Source: VRUE01 sp963745915 (GTDB lineage: Bacteria > Actinomycetota > Thermoleophilia > Solirubrobacterales > 70-9). From it: DNA of 64,000 nucleotides. The translations under genes and the position numbers were made by a program. This document shows positions 1 through 8,602 of the stretch, one piece after another. The stretch lies in NCBI GenBank assembly GCA_963745915.1, contig CAVUZA010000002.1, positions 1,922,001-1,986,000 of the forward strand, given 5' to 3'. Position 1 is the first letter of the stretch. Every line of letters starts with the position of its first letter. Below the pieces are notes generated by a model. The model made no database searches and had not been told where the DNA came from. It saw only the letters and a list, made by a program, of their open reading frames with translations.

Positions 1-21
1 GTTCTCCCCGGTGAGGCGGCA

Positions 22-1269
22 GTGGCGCGGGCGGCGCGGCGGTCGCTGGAGGGGGAAAGCCGGGGGGTGCGGCGGGTCTGGCCATTCCTCGGGCCGGCGT
101 TCATCGCCGCCGTCGCCTACATCGACCCCGGCAACTTCGCCACCAACATCGCCGGCGGCGCCAAGTTCGGCTACCTGCTGCTCTGGGTCGTGCTCTCGGC
201 CAACCTGATCGCGATGCTGGTCCAGACCCAGTCCGCCAAGCTCGGCATCGCCACCGGCAAGAACCTGGCCGAGCTCTGCCGTGAGAGCTTCTCGCGCCGC
301 ACCTCGATCGGCCTCTGGCTGCAGGCCGAGCTGGTCGCGATGGCGACCGACGTCGCCGAGGTGGTCGGCGCCGCGCTCGGCCTCAACCTGCTCTTCGGCA
401 TCCCGCTCTTCCCGGCCGGGATCATCGCCGGCGCCGGCGCCTTCGCGATCCTCGCCCTGCAGCAGATGGGCTTCCGCCGGCTCGAGGCCGGGATCACGGC
501 CCTGGTCGGCGTCGTCGTCGCCTCCTTCGTGGTCGAGCTCTTCCACGCCAAGCCGGCCGGCGGCGAAGTGGCCAAGCACCTCTTCCTGCCCGGCTTCTCC
601 GGCACCGAGAGCATCCTGCTCGCCACCGGGATCATCGGCGCGACGGTGATGCCGCACGTCGTCTACCTGCACTCGGCGCTGACCCAGAGGCGGATCGTCG
701 GCCGCGACGATGCCGAGAAGAAGCGCATCCTCGGCTTCGAGAAGGTCGACGTGGTGATCGCCCTCTCGCTGGCCGGCCTGGTCAACCTCTCGATGATGAT
801 CGTCGCCGCGGCGCTGTTCAACACCAGCGGCCTGACCGGCGTCGACAGCATCGAAGGCGCTTACGACGCGCTCGGCAGCCTCGTCTCCGGCAACGCCGCG
901 ACCGTCTTCGGCATCGCCCTGCTCGCCTCGGGCTTCGCCTCCTCATCGGTCGGGACGATGGCCGGCCAGGTGGTGATGCAGGGCTTCATCCAGCGCCGCA
1001 TCCCGCTCTTCCTGCGCCGCGCGATCACCCTCGCCCCGGCCCTGCTGGTCCTGGCGATCGGCTTCAACCCGACCGACGCCCTCGTCCTCAGCCAGGTCGT
1101 CCTCTCCTTCGGCATCCCCTTCGCCCTGGTCCCGCTGCTGCTGATCGCCCGCCGCCGCGACATCATGGGCAGCCTCGCCAACCCGGGCTGGCTGACAGCC
1201 CTCGCGGGCACCCTGGCGGCGCTGATCATCGCTTTGAATGTGTTCCTGATCGTCGATTTGGCTGTCTGA
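22..1269 (+). CDS. Nramp-family divalent metal transporter
   Basis: Proton-coupled Mn2+/Fe2+-type importer of the inner membrane. The 415-residue protein is almost entirely hydrophobic with about 11 predicted membrane helices, the usual Nramp length. The TM1 metal-binding signature DPGN is present (about residues 36-39) and the TM6 signature MPHVVYLHSAL follows near residue 210; the Met and Asp/Asn of these motifs ligate the metal in characterised Nramp proteins. The frame stays open to base 1, so the GTG at 22 is only the first visible start and a few residues may be missing. It faces a minus-strand operon and the two are separated by a strong palindrome. Metal preference cannot be read from sequence; Mn2+ is the family default. 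Confidence 0.9.
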   Translation: MARAARRSLEGESRGVRRVWPFLGPAFIAAVAYIDPGNFATNIAGGAKFGYLLLWVVLSANLIAMLVQTQSAKLGIATGKNLAELCRESFSRRTSIGLWLQAELVAMATDVAEVVGAALGLNLLFGIPLFPAGIIAGAGAFAILALQQMGFRRLEAGITALVGVVVASFVVELFHAKPAGGEVAKHLFLPGFSGTESILLATGIIGATVMPHVVYLHSALTQRRIVGRDDAEKKRILGFEKVDVVIALSLAGLVNLSMMIVAAALFNTSGLTGVDSIEGAYDALGSLVSGNAATVFGIALLASGFASSSVGTMAGQVVMQGFIQRRIPLFLRRAITLAPALLVLAIGFNPTDALVLSQVVLSFGIPFALVPLLLIARRRDIMGSLANPGWLTALAGTLAALIIALNVFLIVDLAV

Positions 1270-1274
1270 GCGGG

Positions 1275-1345
1275 GCGGTCCGGCGGGGACCCCTCCGACC
1301 AGCAACAGCCTGGGAGGCTGGTCGGAGGGGTCCCCGCCGGACCGC
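1275..1345. terminator. Bidirectional hairpin with 29-bp perfect arms
   Basis: Arms at 1275-1303 and 1317-1345 are perfectly complementary with a 13-nt loop. The palindrome fills the gap between the convergent transporter gene and the receiver-like gene, whose stop codon is next to the right arm. The arm core CGGGGACCCCTCCGAC recurs in a palindrome inside fbiC (4583-4687). A terminator role is inferred from position; there is no clear U-tract. Confidence 0.7.
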
Positions 1346-1669
1346 TCAGGCTCCGAGCAGTCTCTCCACGAGCTGGGGGAGTTCCCTGGCCATGCGTGAG
1401 CGGGGGACGGCGAGGGCGATTCCGGCCGCGTCGGCGGCTCGCTTCGTCTCCGCTTCGACATGCGAGTAGTAGCCGAGGACGGGAATGCCGAGTTCGGCCA
1501 GCGTCGCCGGGCTCTCCGCGTCGAGGTCGGCGACGATCAGGTCGGCGTCCTCCTTCGAAGCTTGTGAGAGCGCGCCGACCGTTGTCACCTCGTGGCCGGC
1601 GGCGGTCAGCATCGCCTCCACCTTGCTGCCCAGCAGCAGGTCGGCGGAGATGGAGACGACCCGCGCCAC
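1346..1669 (-). CDS. Stand-alone response-regulator receiver-like protein
   Basis: A 107-residue single-domain protein with the alternating hydrophobic strands of a Rossmann-like receiver fold. A DLIVADLD strand places an acidic residue where the phospho-acceptor lies, and the C-terminal half resembles beta4-alpha5 of receivers. No output domain is present. The GTG start at 1669 is chosen because it overlaps the upstream gene stop by one base (TAGTG), the usual arrangement for translational coupling; longer upstream starts would run into that gene. It is the last gene of a three-gene minus-strand operon behind a binding protein. Phosphorylation is not certain because the other conserved receiver residues are weak. 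Confidence 0.6.
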   Translation of the reverse strand: MARVVSISADLLLGSKVEAMLTAAGHEVTTVGALSQASKEDADLIVADLDAESPATLAELGIPVLGYYSHVEAETKRAADAAGIALAVPRSRMARELPQLVERLLGA

Positions 1670-2031
1670 TACAGCGAGCGGCGCTGGCGGAACTCCTCGC
1701 GCACGCTCTCCGGGCGTCCCCACATCTGGACGACCTCGGCGCGGCCCTCGCGCACCTCGCGCAGCTGCATCTGGCCGGCGATGCCCTCGGCGTCGAGCTT
1801 GGCCAGCACGCCCTTGACCGTCTCCGCCGCGGCGGCGTGGCCGAAGCTGTGGGCGACCAGCAGGCGCCAGTCCCAGTCGGCCTGCGAGTAGGGCTGGGCG
1901 TTGACCTGGCTGAGGGCAACGGCGGCGTCGACGTAGCGGCTCTCGTCGGCGATCCGCAGGTCGAGCTCGAGGTCGGTCCAGTCGGGCGAGACGGCGTCGA
2001 GCACCTGCTGGAAGTCGGCGGCGAGGCTCAC
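1669..2031 (-). CDS. Conserved hypothetical protein, 120 aa
   Basis: Soluble, predicted alpha/beta protein rich in Trp, Glu and Gln, with no signal peptide and no membrane segment. I do not recognise a family. It starts with GTG 22 bp after the binding-protein gene and its stop overlaps the start of the receiver-like gene, so all three are probably one transcript. The clean codon usage and tight spacing support a real gene. Confidence 0.6.
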   Translation of the reverse strand: MSLAADFQQVLDAVSPDWTDLELDLRIADESRYVDAAVALSQVNAQPYSQADWDWRLLVAHSFGHAAAAETVKGVLAKLDAEGIAGQMQLREVREGRAEVVQMWGRPESVREEFRQRRSL

Positions 2032-2053
2032 GGCTGGCAGCGTAGCGCCAATC

Positions 2054-3012
2054 TCAGCCGTCGAGGTCGAACGCCTCGCCGACGTCGAGCGGCCGCCGCA
2101 GCAGGCCGTGCTCGAGGTCCCAGGCGGCCCAGGCGCGCAGCACCGCGGGGTCGAAGGGGGCGGGGCGCAGGTCGGGGAGCAGGGCGGCGAGCTGGGCGCG
2201 CTGCTCGCCGCGGTCGAGGCCGGGGGCTTCGGCCAGCAGGTCGTCGAGGGCGCGGCGCGGGTGGCGGACCGCGTCGGCGTAGCCGCGCCGGGTGGCGGCG
2301 ACCATCGCCTCGACCAGCTCCGGCCGGCGCTCGATCGTCTCGCGGCTGGCGGCCAGGACCAGCTCCGGGTAGGGCGGCGCGCCGTACTCGTCGACCTCGA
2401 AGATCCGCACCGGGACGCCCTCGCGGCGCAGCGCCACCCCCTCGGCGTTCCAGAACCCGGTCGCGGCGGCGACCTTGCCGGCGGCCAGGGCGGAGACGGC
2501 GTTGAAGCCGATCGTCACCCGCTCGACCCGGCCCGGGTCGCCGCCGTCGGCGCTGACCTCGGAGTCGAGCACCGCTTCGTCGGAGGGCAGCCCGGTGACC
2601 CCGGCGCGGCGGCCCTGCAGGTCGCGGGGCGGGCGACCCCCTCGCCGCCGCGGGCGATCACCGCGGCCAGCGGCCGCTGCACGATCGGCATCGTCCCGAC
2701 CACGTCCAGGCCGCGCTCGCGGGCGATGCCGAGGTCGTGGATGTCGAGGATCGCGAACTCGGTGCGGCCCGCGGCGAGCAGCTTCGGCGCGTCGCTCGAT
2801 TCGCCCGGCTGGCGGATCGTCAGCGCGATCCCGGCGTCCTCGTAGTAGCCCTCGGCGCGCGCCGCGTAGACGCCGCTGTGGACCGCGTTCGGGGTGAAGT
2901 CGAGGACCAGCGTCGCGCCGTCCGGCGCGCCCGGTTCAGCGCCGCTCCCGCCGCAGCCGGCGGCGCCGGCGAGCAGCAGGACGGCCGCCAGCAGCGCGGC
3001 AATCCTCGACAT
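2054..3012 (-). CDS. THI5/NMT1-type ABC transporter substrate-binding lipoprotein (one frameshift)
   Basis: The N-terminus is a lipoprotein signal ending in the lipobox LLAGAAGC. It is followed by the NMT1/THI5 pattern LDFTPNAVHSGVYAARAEG and a DIHDLG segment; this family binds thiamine-pyrimidine precursors (ThiY), riboflavin or other small molecules for ABC import. The first about 130 residues read from 3012; the rest reads in another frame from about 2625 (LDSEVSADGG to the stop at 2054). The join near 2620-2640 therefore contains a one-base indel. Combined length, about 318 residues, is normal for the family. No permease or ATPase is next to it. The frameshift may be a sequencing error because neighbouring regions also have them. 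Confidence 0.7.
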
Positions 3013-3102
3013 TTGGAGCGGGCACGCTAAAACATTCGCTCAGTCTGGGTACACTGGCCGGCGGTTCCAGTCGAATCTCGGGAGAGCTAGGAGGAGAAAA
3101 GA

Positions 3103-3843
3103 GTGCAGGAACGAGGACTTGCGGCATATCTTGCTGAGTTGATCGGCACATTCTTGCTGGTGTTCTTCATCGCCGGCGTGATCACGCTGTACCTCTCGAC
3201 TGGCGAACAGGCCAGCTTCGGGACGGACTTCGCCGTGATCGGGCTCGTCCACGCCTTCCTGCTCTTCGGCCTGATCGTCATGTTCGGCGTGGTCAGCGGG
3301 GGGCACTTCAACCCGGCGGTGACGCTGGCGGCCTGGGCGATCAAGCGGATCTCCTCGGTCGACGCGCTGATCTACATGCTGGCCCAGCTCTCGGGCGGCG
3401 TGCTCGGCGCGCTGCTGGTCAAGGGCCTGCTGCTCGACGAGGGACGCGCCACCAACTACGGTGCCGCCCAGGTCAGCGGCCTGCTCGCCGGCAACTTCCA
3501 GGGCGCGATCATCGAGGCGATCGGCACCTTCTGCCTGGTCCTGGTGATTCTCGCCGCGGTCTTCTCCAAGAAGAGCTTCAAGGAGTGGGCGCCGCTGGCG
3601 ATCGGCACCACGCTGGGCTTCATCGTCATGGTCGGCGGCCCGCTGACCGGCGGCTCGTTCAACCCGGCGCGCTGGTTCGGCCCGGCCCTGGTCAGCAACG
3701 AGTGGGGCGGCGTCTGGCCCTACCTGGTCGGCCCGATCGTCGGCTCGCTGCTGGCGGCAGCAGTGTTCAAGTTCGTGCTCGAGCCAGGCGGCAAGCCGCC
3801 GACCGAGTCGCCCGAGCCGATCAAACCTTCTCCGGCCTCCTAG
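3103..3843 (+). CDS. Aquaporin / MIP-family channel
   Basis: Membrane channel for water or small neutral solutes. The 246-residue protein has six predicted helices and both half-helix NPA signatures: HFNPAV near residue 69 and SFNPARWFGPAL near residue 186. The residues around the second NPA (FNPAR) are typical of aquaporins; discriminating water from glycerol transport needs the selectivity-filter residues in a structural alignment. A strong Shine-Dalgarno AGGAGGAGA precedes the GTG start at 3103. It is divergent from the substrate-binding operon with a 90-bp shared promoter region and is followed by a hairpin terminator. Confidence 0.9.
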   Translation: MQERGLAAYLAELIGTFLLVFFIAGVITLYLSTGEQASFGTDFAVIGLVHAFLLFGLIVMFGVVSGGHFNPAVTLAAWAIKRISSVDALIYMLAQLSGGVLGALLVKGLLLDEGRATNYGAAQVSGLLAGNFQGAIIEAIGTFCLVLVILAAVFSKKSFKEWAPLAIGTTLGFIVMVGGPLTGGSFNPARWFGPALVSNEWGGVWPYLVGPIVGSLLAAAVFKFVLEPGGKPPTESPEPIKPSPAS

Positions 3844-3861
3844 CCGGCTCCGCCTTCCGCA

Positions 3862-3893
3862 CCGCACGCGCCGGCATCGATCGGCGCGTGCGG
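3862..3893 (+). terminator. Hairpin after the aquaporin gene
   Basis: 12-bp perfect arms at 3862-3873 and 3882-3893 around an 8-nt loop, 18 bp after the aquaporin stop and 13 bp before fbiC. Position suggests termination of the aquaporin transcript or attenuation in front of fbiC. Confidence 0.5.
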
Positions 3894-3906
3894 TAGCGTC
3901 CTCTCC

Positions 3907-6216
3907 GTGCGCAGGGTCACCTTCTCGCGGAACTACACGCTGTCCCTCTCGCGCACCTGCCAGTGCTACTGCAAGTACTGCGCCTTCGCCACCCACCAGG
4001 CTCACATCCGCGATCCGGATGAGGTCGAGAAGCTCCTGGACGAAGCCGTTCGCCGCAACGCCAAGGAGCTCCTGGTTCTGACCGGCGAGCGCCCCGAGGT
4101 CAACCCCGTGGTCGCTGAGCGCCTGGCCGCATGGGGCCACGACGACTTCACCTCCTACGTCATCTGGTCCTGCGAACGCGCCCTCGAGCGCGGCATGCTC
4201 CCCCACACCAACATCGGCGTCTTGGATCGCGAGGGCCTTTCCCGCCTGCGAGAGGTCACAGCCTCCCAGGGCCTCATGCTGGAGTCCGTCTCCGAGCGCT
4301 TGATGGACACCGTGCACGCCGGCTCTCCCACCAAGCACCCAAATGCCCGCCTGGCCACGATCGATGCCGCGGGCGAGCTGAAGATCCCCTTCACGAGCGG
4401 CATTCTCGTCGGCATCGGCGAGACCCGCGAGGAGAGAGTCCAATCGCTCGAAGCCCTGGCCGCTTCGCACGCGCGCCACGGCCACCTCCAAGAGATCATC
4501 ATCCAGAACTTCGTCCCGCACCCGCGCTACTACGGCGCAGAAGTCGCCGACATCGCCGATCGGGCGGCTCTCGACAGGTGGGAGGCCGACGGGGACCCCC
4601 CCGCCGGGGCTCCGCGCCGTGGACGTGAAGGAGGGACGGAGGTTGGGTTGCTTCGCGAGTTCCCGTCGGAGGGGTCCCCGTCGGCCTTGCCGACCTGGGC
4701 GAGCACGGTCTCCGTCGAGGAGATAGCGGAGCTGATTGCGGAGTGCAGGCGGTTGATGCCTGACGTCGGGGTGCAGGTGCCGCCGAATCTCTCGGACAGC
4801 TGGCCCGAGTTGGTCGAGGCCGGGGCGACGGATCTGGGCGGGCTGTCCGCGAATGGGGACCACATCTCGCCGGAGGAGCCGTTTCCCAGCCCCCATCAGG
4901 TGCGGAAGGAGCTGGCTCCCAGGGGCTACGCGCTGACCGAGCGGTTGTGCGTTTATCCGCAGTACATGGACCCAGAGTGGATGGAGCAGGGGGTCCTGGA
5001 CGTGATCAAGCTGAAGTACTGGAGCTTCATTCCAAGGCGAGGGTCCGGACGACGGAATGAGGAGGCGTTGGATGGCAAGCTCGCCGAGAAGGCGATTGCC
5101 AAGGGGCGCGAGGGCGAGGCCCTCTCCGAGGACGAGTTGACGGCGCTGTTCGCCGAGACGCGGCCGGAGGTCGTGGAGGAGATGCGGGTCGCTGCGGATG
5201 AGCTTCGCCGGGAGCTGGCGGGCGAGCGGGTGACGTTCGTCGTCAACCGCAACATCAACTTCACCAACGTCTGCGTGGTCGGCTGCGCCTTCTGCGGGTT
5301 CGGTCAGGGCAAGCGCTCGCCCGACGCCTACGAAGTCTCCGAGGCGGACTTCGCCGCCCGGATCGAGGAGGCGGTCGGGTTCGGGGCGACCGAGCTCTGC
5401 ATGCAGGGCGGGATCCATCCCGACCTGACCCTGGAGGAGTACGGCAAGTGGCTGCGGCTGGCCAAGGAGGTGGCGCCGCAACTGCACCTGCACGCCTACT
5501 CGCCGATGGAGGTCCACTACATGTGCGAGCGCTCGGGCAAGGAGCCGGGCGAGGTCTTCGCGTACCTGCTCGAGTGCGGGCTGGGATCGACCCCGGGGAC
5601 CGCGGCCGAGGTGCTCGACGACGGCGTGAGGCAGCGGATCTCGCCCAACAAGCTGCCCGCCGATCGCTGGGTCGAGATCGTCGAAGCGTCGCACCGGGCC
5701 GGCCTGCGCTCGACCTCGACCGTGATGTTCGGCCACATCGAGGAGCCACGCGAGCTGGCCCGCCACATGCGCGTCGTCCGCGCCCTGCAGGAGCGCACCG
5801 GCGGGATCACCGAGTTCGTCCCGCTCAGCTTCATCCCCTTCAACACGATGCTCGGCCGCACGCACGGGATCGAGGAGATCTCCGCCGCCGAGAACCTCAA
5901 GCACACCGCCGCCTTCCGCCTGGCGCTGGGGCGGACGATCCCCAACCTGCAGGCGAGCTGGGTGAAGATGGGCCTCGGCGCGGCGACCGAGGCGCTGCGC
6001 TGGGGGGTCAACGACCTCGGCGGCACGCTGATGGAGGAGAACATCTCGCGCATGGCCGGCTCCCAGCACGGGGTGCGGCTCGAGCCCGAGCAGCTGATCG
6101 CCGCGGCGCGGGCGGCGGGGCGCGAGCCGGCGCAGCGGACGACGCTGTACGAGATCATCGAGACCTATGCGAGCGATGATCCTCGAGCGCCAGCGCCAGC
6201 CGCTGCGGCCGGCTGA
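3907..6216 (+). CDS. fbiC: FO synthase FbiC (fused CofG-CofH radical SAM enzyme)
   Basis: Makes 7,8-didemethyl-8-hydroxy-5-deazariboflavin, the F420 chromophore, from tyrosine and the flavin precursor ribityl-diaminouracil. The 769-residue protein has two radical SAM domains. The CofG half has a CxxxCxxC cluster at C18, C22 and C25; the CofH half has CVVGCAFC at C456, C460 and C463. These cysteines bind the 4Fe-4S cluster that activates S-adenosylmethionine. A fused enzyme is typical of Actinomycetota. Residues about 226-260 are a low-complexity segment encoded by a palindromic element (4583-4687) between the conserved HPRYYGAEV and LPTWASTV stretches, where homologues have no such insert. 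The frame stays open across it. The 3' end overlaps the next gene by about 50 bp. Confidence 0.93.
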   Translation: MRRVTFSRNYTLSLSRTCQCYCKYCAFATHQAHIRDPDEVEKLLDEAVRRNAKELLVLTGERPEVNPVVAERLAAWGHDDFTSYVIWSCERALERGMLPHTNIGVLDREGLSRLREVTASQGLMLESVSERLMDTVHAGSPTKHPNARLATIDAAGELKIPFTSGILVGIGETREERVQSLEALAASHARHGHLQEIIIQNFVPHPRYYGAEVADIADRAALDRWEADGDPPAGAPRRGREGGTEVGLLREFPSEGSPSALPTWASTVSVEEIAELIAECRRLMPDVGVQVPPNLSDSWPELVEAGATDLGGLSANGDHISPEEPFPSPHQVRKELAPRGYALTERLCVYPQYMDPEWMEQGVLDVIKLKYWSFIPRRGSGRRNEEALDGKLAEKAIAKGREGEALSEDELTALFAETRPEVVEEMRVAADELRRELAGERVTFVVNRNINFTNVCVVGCAFCGFGQGKRSPDAYEVSEADFAARIEEAVGFGATELCMQGGIHPDLTLEEYGKWLRLAKEVAPQLHLHAYSPMEVHYMCERSGKEPGEVFAYLLECGLGSTPGTAAEVLDDGVRQRISPNKLPADRWVEIVEASHRAGLRSTSTVMFGHIEEPRELARHMRVVRALQERTGGITEFVPLSFIPFNTMLGRTHGIEEISAAENLKHTAAFRLALGRTIPNLQASWVKMGLGAATEALRWGVNDLGGTLMEENISRMAGSQHGVRLEPEQLIAAARAAGREPAQRTTLYEIIETYASDDPRAPAPAAAAG
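4583..4687. repeat. Palindromic element inserted in frame within fbiC
   Basis: 26-nt arms at 4583-4608 and 4662-4687 with only two mismatches enclose a 53-nt loop. The arm shares the 16-nt core CGGGGACCCCTCCGAC with the intergenic palindrome at 1275-1345. Within fbiC it encodes roughly 35 Gly/Pro/Arg-rich residues without breaking the frame. It lies in the CofG domain, upstream of the conserved QVPPNL motif. Confidence 0.7.
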
Positions 6217-7171
6217 GCTGCCCGACCCCGAGCCGGGCCCGGGCCAGGTCCTGATCGCGGTCCGCGCCTGCGGCGTCTGCCGCACCGACCTGCACATCGT
6301 CGACGGCGAGCTGCGCGAGCCGAAGCTGCCGCTGACGATGGGCCACCAGATCGTCGGCACGGTGGCCGGCGCGGGGGAGGGGGCGGAGCGCTTCGCCGCC
6401 GGCGAGCGGGTCGGCGTGCCCTGGCTCGGCTGGACCTGCGGCGAGTGCCGCTACTGCCGCTCGGGCCGCGAGAACCTCTGCGACCGGGCGCGCTTCACCG
6501 GCTATGACCTCGACGGCGGCTACGCCGAGCTGGCGGTCGCCGACGAGCGCTTCTGCTTCCCGGTCCCGGAGGGTTATCCCGACGAGCAGGCGGCGCCGCT
6601 GCTCTGCGCCGGGCTGATCGGCTACCGGGCCCTGCGCCTGGTCGGCGACGCCGAGCGGGTCGGCTTCTACGGCTTCGGCGCCTCGGCCCACATCCTCTGC
6701 CAGGTCGCCGCGCACCAGGGGCGGCGGGTGTTCGCCTTCACCCGCGAGGGCGACGCCGAGGGCCAGGCCTTCGCCCGCGAGCTGGGCGCCGAGTGGGCCG
6801 GCTCCTCGGCCGAGGCGCCGCCCGAGGAGCTCGACGGCGCGATCGTCTTCGCCCCGGTCGGCCCGCTGATGACGGCGGCGCTGCGGGCCAGCGCCAAGGG
6901 CGCGCGGATAATCAGCGCCGGCATCCACATGAGCGACATCCCCGCCTTCCCCTACGAGCAGCTCTGGGGCGAGCGGGCCCTCGGCTCGGTCGCCAACCTG
7001 ACCCGGCGAGGACGGCGAGGAGTTCATGGCGCTGGCGCCCGAGGTCCCGGTCCGCACCGAGGTAGCGCTGCATCCGCTCGAGGACGCCAACGAGGCCCTC
7101 GACGCGATTCGCACGGGGGCGCTCAGGGGGCGCGGCTGTTCTCAGTCGGGTCAGCGGAAGAGGTCCTCTGA
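6167..7171 (+). CDS. Zinc-dependent alcohol dehydrogenase (two compensating frameshifts near the 3' end)
   Basis: Medium-chain dehydrogenase/reductase. Catalytic zinc ligands are visible in CGVCRTDLH and GHQIVG, and the structural-zinc cysteines in CGECRYCRSGRENLC. A Rossmann segment FYGFGAS follows. The start MRAMILER at 6167 lies inside the end of fbiC (50-bp overlap), so the two are probably coupled. After about 7005 the reading frame changes (EEFMALAPEVPVRTEV continues in another frame) and returns near 7130 for the final FSVGSAEEVL. The full protein would be about 334 residues, normal for the family. Location in the F420 block suggests, but does not prove, an F420-linked or redox-partner role. 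The 3' end overlaps the opposing cofE by 21 bp. Confidence 0.75.
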   Translation: MRAMILERQRQPLRPAELPDPEPGPGQVLIAVRACGVCRTDLHIVDGELREPKLPLTMGHQIVGTVAGAGEGAERFAAGERVGVPWLGWTCGECRYCRSGRENLCDRARFTGYDLDGGYAELAVADERFCFPVPEGYPDEQAAPLLCAGLIGYRALRLVGDAERVGFYGFGASAHILCQVAAHQGRRVFAFTREGDAEGQAFARELGAEWAGSSAEAPPEELDGAIVFAPVGPLMTAALRASAKGARIISAGIHMSDIPAFPYEQLWGERALGSVANLTRRGRRGVHGAGARGPGPHRGSAASARGRQRGPRRDSHGGAQGARLFSVGSAEEVL

Positions 7172-7957
7172 GCGGGGGCGGCGAAGGGCGGCGGCGCCGG
7201 GGCCGTCTTCGGCGGTGACGAAGCGGTCGAGGCCGCGGACGATGGACGGCGGGGACGCCGCTGTCCTTGTCGCGGACCAGGTCGGCGGCCGCGGCAGCTT
7301 CGTCGGCTATCGCGATCTGGGTGGCTTCCAGCTCACGACCATCGGCGTCGCGCCGACCCCGCCAATCGTCGAGCGGCTGCAGCCCCGCGCAGCCGATCGC
7401 CACCTCGCTCTGGCCGAGTCGCCAGGCGCGTCCGAAGCTGTCCGCGATCACCACGGCGATACGGGGGAGGGGTTGGGGTGGGCCTCTCCGGACACTCCCC
7501 GCTTTTGTCCGGAGAGGCCCGCCCCGACCCCTCCCTTGAACTCGGTCCTGATTCGCCGGGCGGACGCGTCCGGGTCCTCGGGCAGCAGGCAGGCCGTGTC
7601 CGTCCTCGGGCAGGTTGGAGCGTGTCGATGCCGGCGTTGGCGCAGACGAAGCCGTGATGGGTCTCGGTGATCAGGACGCCGCGCTCGGCGCGCAGCACCT
7701 CGTTGCTCTCCTCGAGGATCAGCTCGACCAAGGCGCGGGTCCTTGTCCAGTTCGGCCGCCAGCCGTTGCGCCTCCTCGCTCGGTGTCACCTCGGCCAGCC
7801 GCCGGACCCGGCCCTCGGCCTTGGAGACGACCTTCTGCGAGATGACGATGACGTCGCCGTCGCGCAGGCTCGGCCGGGCCGCGATCAGCTCGCCGAGCTG
7901 CATCCCCGGCCTGATCTCGGGCAGGCCCTCGACCGGGATCGCGCGCAGCTCGCTCAT
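7151..7957 (-). CDS. cofE: F420-0:gamma-glutamyl ligase CofE (frameshifted, with internal palindrome)
   Basis: Adds glutamates to F420-0 in a GTP-dependent reaction. The pieces in order are MSELRAIPVEGLPEI and GDVIVISQKVVSKAEGR (from 7957), then HHGFVCANAGIDTLQ in a second frame, PEDPDASARRIRTEF back in the first, then VVIADSFGRAWRLGQ and VAIGCAGL in a third, ending PRSEDLFR at 7151. These match the CofE order, with several one-base shifts. A 30-nt-arm palindrome (7465-7535) sits between the DASARR and VIADSFG blocks and encodes a non-conserved insert. The ATG at 7957 overlaps the fbiD stop (ATGA). The C-terminal nitroreductase domain found in FbiB is absent. Whether it is active depends on whether the frameshifts are real. 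Confidence 0.75.
7465..7535. repeat. Palindrome inside cofE, 30-nt arms
   Basis: Arms 7465-7494 and 7506-7535 pair over 30 positions with two G-U type mismatches and an 11-nt loop. It separates two conserved CofE blocks and replaces the usual short linker. Its sequence differs from the fbiC element, though the style (long arms, small loop, GC-rich) is the same. Confidence 0.7.
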
Positions 7958-8602
7958 ATCCCCAGCGCCTTGGCGGTCCGCTTGCGCCCGGCCGCGGTCG
8001 CGCTCCAAGGCCATCGTCAGGGCGACGACGTCGGCCGGGGTGTCGAGGTCGAGCGCCAGCGAGGGCAGCTCCTCGACCGAGTAGGGGACGCCGGCGTCGC
8101 GGGCGAGCGGCGACGTGGCGGGCGCAGCTGCCCTCGCCGAAGGCGGGGCGGATCGCGGCGGGCGGCGCCAGGGCCAGGGCGTTGGTGCCGGTGCCGTGGC
8201 GGTCGGGGACGATCGCGACGTAGCGGCTCGGGCACGCCGGTGAGCAGGCGGTCGAGCTCGCGCGGATCGAGCAGCGGGCAGTCGCCGGGCAGCAGGACGA
8301 CGCAGGCGGCGCCGAGCTGCTCGGCGCGGGCGATGCCGGCGAGCGCCGCGCCGGAGTGGCCGCCCTCTGCCGGGGTCGGCGATCACCTCGGCGCCCGCCG
8401 CCGCCGGCCAGCTCCACCGCGCGCGGCTCGTCGCTGACGACGATCGTGCGCTCGATCGAGCGCGCGGCGCCGATCGCCTCCAGCACGTCGGCGAGCATCG
8501 CCGCCGCGAGCGTCCGCGCGCCGCGTCGCCGCCGATGCCCGCCGCGAGCCGCTGCTTGGCGGCGGCGAAGCGCTTCACGGGGAGGACGGCGGTGGCCTTC
8601 AA
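7954..8602 (-). CDS. fbiD: Phosphoenolpyruvate/2-phospholactate guanylyltransferase FbiD/CofC (frameshifted)
   Basis: Activates the phosphorylated three-carbon side-chain precursor with GTP for F420 assembly. The N-terminus KATAVLPVKRFAAAKQRL, with the nucleotide-binding lysines of the family, reads from a TTG at 8602 that overlaps the fbiA stop (TTGA). Later conserved pieces appear in other frames: RYVAIVPDRHGTGTNALAL, ARDAGVPYSVEELP and LDLDTPADV. At least three one-base shifts interrupt it. The stop at 7954 overlaps the cofE start. Total length of about 215 residues is as expected. Its place between fbiA and cofE fits the biosynthetic order. Confidence 0.72.

Noticed and set aside
3040..6360. 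Minus-strand open frame of about 1106 codons over aquaporin and fbiC
   Set aside because: Antisense shadow with Arg/Ala/Gly-rich low-complexity translation and no motif; the plus strand holds clear enzyme signatures.
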